In this document: piece after piece, positions 4,423 through 6,619 of the stretch
Position numbering within the stretch: position 1 is the first letter of the stretch
Layout: each line of letters begins with the position of its first letter
From: JANNAT01 sp031422555
Lineage (GTDB): Bacteria; Pseudomonadota; Alphaproteobacteria; Rhodobacterales; Rhodobacteraceae
Reading direction: 5' to 3'
Length of the DNA: 6,619 bases
Assembly: GCA_031422555.1 (NCBI GenBank)
Contig: JANPLZ010000180.1
Location: forward strand, 1-6,619
Notes under the pieces: model-generated
Told to the model about the DNA's origin: nothing
What the model saw: only the letters and a program-made list of their open reading frames with translations
The model's database searches: none
Position numbers and translations under genes: made by a program

Positions 4423-6345
4423 ATGACCCGGCCCCAAACCCCCACGCTTGACCGCGTTCATTTGCCTGCCGATCTGCGCCGCATGTCGGATGCAGAGCTT
4501 ACCCGCGTGGCGGATGAATTGCGCACCGAAGTGATCTCTATTGTTTCGGAAACCGGCGGGCATCTGGGGTCATCCTTGGGGGTGGTGGAGTTGACGGTGG
4601 CGATACATGCGGTGTTTCACGCGCCGTTGGACAAGCTGATCTGGGACGTGGGCCACCAGTGTTATCCACATAAAATCCTGACTGGGCGGCGTGACCGGAT
4701 GCGCAGCTTGCGACAGGGCGGGGGCCTCAGCGGGTTTACCAAGCGGGCGGAAAGTGAATACGATCCGTTCGGGGCGGCGCATTCATCAACCTCGATCAGC
4801 GCGGCGCTTGGGTTTGCGATGGGGCGGGAAGGTGGCATGCCGGTGGGCGATACGATTGCGGTGATTGGTGATGGCGCGATCACGGCGGGCATGGCCTATG
4901 AGGCGATGAACCATGCAGGCCATCTGAAAAAGCGGTTGTTCGTGATCCTGAATGACAATGACATGTCGATTGCGCCGCCGGTGGGGGCGATGTCGACCTA
5001 TCTGAACACGATTGCCGAAAAAGGCCCGTTTGCGGCGCTGAAGGCGGCGGCGGAAGGGCTGGAGGCGGCATTGCCCGGCCCCTTGCGGGATGGCGCGCGC
5101 CGCGCACGCGAACTGGTGACGGGCACGCCGGGTGGCGGGACGATGTTCGAGGAGTTCGGCTTTAGCTACATCGGCCCGATTGACGGGCATGACATGGGGC
5201 AGTTGCTGGGCACGCTGCGTGCGGCGCGGGCGCGGGCGACGGGGCCGGTGCTGATCCACGTGGTCACGGTCAAGGGCAAGGGCTATGCCCCGGCCGAGGC
5301 TGCGGCGGACAAATATCACGGGGTGGGCAAGTTCAACCCGGCAACGGGCGAGCAGGCCAAGACCAAATCGAATGCGCCGAGTTACACAACCGTCTTTGGC
5401 AATGCCCTGACGGATGAGGCGGCGCGCGACCCGCGGGTAGTGGCGATTACGGCGGCCATGCCATCGGGCACGGGGCTGGATATCATGGCGAAACGCTTTG
5501 CAGCGCGGGTGTTCGATGTGGGCATTGCCGAACAGCACGGCGTGACGTTTGCGGCTGGCCTTGCGGCAAGCGGCATGCGGCCGCTATGTGCGATCTATTC
5601 GACCTTCCTGCAGCGTGGATACGACCAGATCGTGCATGATGTGGCGCTGCAGAACCTGCCGGTGCGCTTTGCCATCGACCGGGCGGGGCTGGTGGGGCAG
5701 GACGGGCCGACGCATTGCGGCGCGTTCGATATTGCCTACCTGTCCAATCTGCCGAATTTCACGGTGATGGCGGCGGGGGATGAGGCGGATCTGGTGCATA
5801 TGGTGGCCACGGCGATTGCGCATGATGCGGGGCCGATTGCGTTTCGTTTTCCGCGCGGCGAAGGCGTGGGGGTTGATCTGCCGGCGCGGGGCGTGCCGCT
5901 GCCGATCGGCAAGGGGCGGGTGCTGCGTGAAGGCACCGATGTGGCGCTGCTGTCGTTCGGGGCGCATCTGGCGGAGGTGCTGGCGGCAGCGGAGTTGCTG
6001 GAGGGTGAGGGGATCAGCGCGACGGTGGCCGATGCACGGTTCGCCAAACCACTGGATACCGCGCTGATCGCGCAACTGGCGCGGCATCACCGTGCGATCA
6101 TCACGGTGGAGCAGGGGGCAACGGGCGGCTTTGGCGGCCATGTGCTGCATTACATGGCCAATGCGGGGATGCTGGAGGGCGGGCTTGCGCTACGCACGAT
6201 GACGCTGCCGGACCGGTTCATTGACCAGGCGAGCCCGGGCGCGATGTATGCCGAGGCGGGGCTGACGGCGGCGGATATTGCCCGCACCGCCAAGGCCGCG
6301 ATGCAGAAAGACCGTGACGCACGGGTGCTGCCTCGGCTGGTGTGA
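4423..6345 (+). CDS. dxs: 1-deoxy-D-xylulose-5-phosphate synthase
   Basis: Dxs is a thiamine-diphosphate enzyme that condenses pyruvate with glyceraldehyde 3-phosphate, releasing CO2, to make 1-deoxy-D-xylulose 5-phosphate. This is the first and usually rate-controlling step of the MEP isoprenoid pathway. The 640 residues are full length. The N-terminal thiamine-binding domain shows GGHLGS (45-50), DVGHQCYPHK (75-84), the GDG (149-151) to NDND (177-180) cofactor motif and KGKGYAP (284-290). The middle transketolase-like domain shows the catalytic Glu370 in GIAEQHG and the DRAGLVGQDGPTHCG stretch (419-433). The C-terminal transketolase domain follows the FRFPRGEG stretch (474-481). AGGTGA at 4411-4416 lies six bases before the ATG. 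Placement beside puf fits supply of phytyl and carotenoid precursors. Alanine GCG and glycine GGG codons are conspicuously common compared with the puf genes. A paralogue elsewhere in the genome is possible, as in Rhodobacter. Confidence 0.98.
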   Translation: MTRPQTPTLDRVHLPADLRRMSDAELTRVADELRTEVISIVSETGGHLGSSLGVVELTVAIHAVFHAPLDKLIWDVGHQCYPHKILTGRRDRMRSLRQGGGLSGFTKRAESEYDPFGAAHSSTSISAALGFAMGREGGMPVGDTIAVIGDGAITAGMAYEAMNHAGHLKKRLFVILNDNDMSIAPPVGAMSTYLNTIAEKGPFAALKAAAEGLEAALPGPLRDGARRARELVTGTPGGGTMFEEFGFSYIGPIDGHDMGQLLGTLRAARARATGPVLIHVVTVKGKGYAPAEAAADKYHGVGKFNPATGEQAKTKSNAPSYTTVFGNALTDEAARDPRVVAITAAMPSGTGLDIMAKRFAARVFDVGIAEQHGVTFAAGLAASGMRPLCAIYSTFLQRGYDQIVHDVALQNLPVRFAIDRAGLVGQDGPTHCGAFDIAYLSNLPNFTVMAAGDEADLVHMVATAIAHDAGPIAFRFPRGEGVGVDLPARGVPLPIGKGRVLREGTDVALLSFGAHLAEVLAAAELLEGEGISATVADARFAKPLDTALIAQLARHHRAIITVEQGATGGFGGHVLHYMANAGMLEGGLALRTMTLPDRFIDQASPGAMYAEAGLTAADIARTAKAAMQKDRDARVLPRLV

Positions 6346-6373
6346 CCGCGCGCGGCGGGGCTTGATTGCGCGG
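6346..6373 (+). other. Weak GC dyad after dxs
   Basis: CCGCGC right after the dxs stop can pair with GCGCGG (6368-6373) over a 16-nt loop, and CCGCGCGCGG (6346-6355) is itself palindromic. No T-run follows. It may be a weak 3'-end structure or chance in GC-rich DNA. The rest of the short spacer to the next gene shows no promoter I would defend. Confidence 0.2.
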
Positions 6374-6421
6374 GGGCACCTGTGACACTCTGTAACCATT
6401 GGAGTGCAGAGGTTTATTCGC

Positions 6422-6619
6422 ATGTGGGATTTCTCGCTGGGCACCGCCCTATCGCTGATGCAGCGCACCTTTCCGTTCATCGTGTTTCGGATGATCGTCT
6501 ATTTCGGGATCACGACAGCCATCATCCTGATGACCGGCACCGGGGCGGGTTTTGGCTATGGCATCGGGGCGTTTGGTGATGATGAATTTCAGGTGGGCTC
6601 CACCTTTTGGGGTGGCGTG
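6422..6619 (+). CDS. Unidentified membrane protein, N-terminal fragment (3' end outside window)
   Basis: I cannot name this gene. The 66 visible codons run open to the right edge and begin MWDFSLGTALSLMQRTFPF. The visible part is hydrophobic. One likely membrane segment spans about residues 19-38 (FIVFRMIVYFGITTAIILM). A glycine-rich stretch follows (residues 39-50, TGTGAGFGYGIG), then an acidic DDE near residues 52-54. No cleavable signal peptide is clear. AGAGG (6408-6412), nine bases before the ATG, is a plausible but modest ribosome-binding site. Codon use and reading direction match dxs, 76 bases upstream, so co-transcription is possible. It appears to be a real gene, but no function should be assigned. 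Confidence 0.7.
   Translation, partial: MWDFSLGTALSLMQRTFPFIVFRMIVYFGITTAIILMTGTGAGFGYGIGAFGDDEFQVGSTFWGGV

Noticed and set aside
4786..5538. A 250-codon - strand frame opposite dxs
   Set aside because: Antisense shadow of a full-length conserved enzyme, arginine- and histidine-rich with no recognisable motifs.
6362..6396. Promoter for the gene after dxs (TTGATT as -35 box; TGTGAC and TGTAAC repeats)
   Set aside because: No -10-like hexamer sits 16-18 bases downstream of TTGATT, and the short repeats are too weak to call a regulator site.

Overview
This window is a piece of a purple-bacterial photosynthesis gene cluster from an alphaproteobacterium of the order Rhodobacterales (Rhodobacter-like). 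All recognisable genes lie on the + strand, in the order bchZ (5' truncated), pufQ, pufB, pufA, pufL, pufM, pufX, dxs and an unidentified membrane protein cut by the right edge. The order bchZ-pufQBALMX-dxs, with pufX and no pufC after pufM, is typical of Rhodobacter and close relatives. The genus cannot be fixed from the sequence alone. The LH1 and reaction-centre proteins closely resemble those of Rhodobacter sphaeroides as I remember them.

Layout: 1-1401 is the C-terminal ~95% of BchZ, a subunit of chlorophyllide a reductase (bacteriochlorophyll synthesis). Its stop overlaps the start of pufQ by 4 bp. From 1398 to 4255 runs the puf operon: pufQ (bacteriochlorophyll-related membrane protein), pufB and pufA (LH1 beta and alpha antenna polypeptides), pufL and pufM (reaction-centre core, overlapping by 8 bp) and pufX (quinone-channel and core-complex organiser). 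From 4423 to 6345 is dxs, the first enzyme of the MEP isoprenoid pathway. From 6422 onward an uncharacterised membrane protein begins.

The genes form one functional set. BchZ helps make bacteriochlorophyll a, LH1 and the reaction centre bind it, PufX shapes the LH1 ring so that quinone can leave, and Dxs feeds the isoprenoid precursors of the bacteriochlorophyll phytyl tail, carotenoids and quinone.

The spacers carry most of the non-coding signal. The pufQ-pufB spacer (1620-1739) has several small hairpins, two of them mutually exclusive. The pufA-pufL spacer (2086-2238) has a very strong GC hairpin, at the place where Rhodobacter uses a hairpin to stabilise pufBA mRNA. The pufX-dxs spacer (4256-4422) has one hairpin without a T-run after pufX and a second, textbook intrinsic terminator that ends just before the dxs ribosome-binding site. 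That terminator placement is the most interesting local observation. No stretch longer than 300 bases lacks a gene. I saw no mobile element, CRISPR array, tRNA or rRNA, and no evidence of a new biological system: this is a well-preserved canonical cluster with some regulatory details worth checking.
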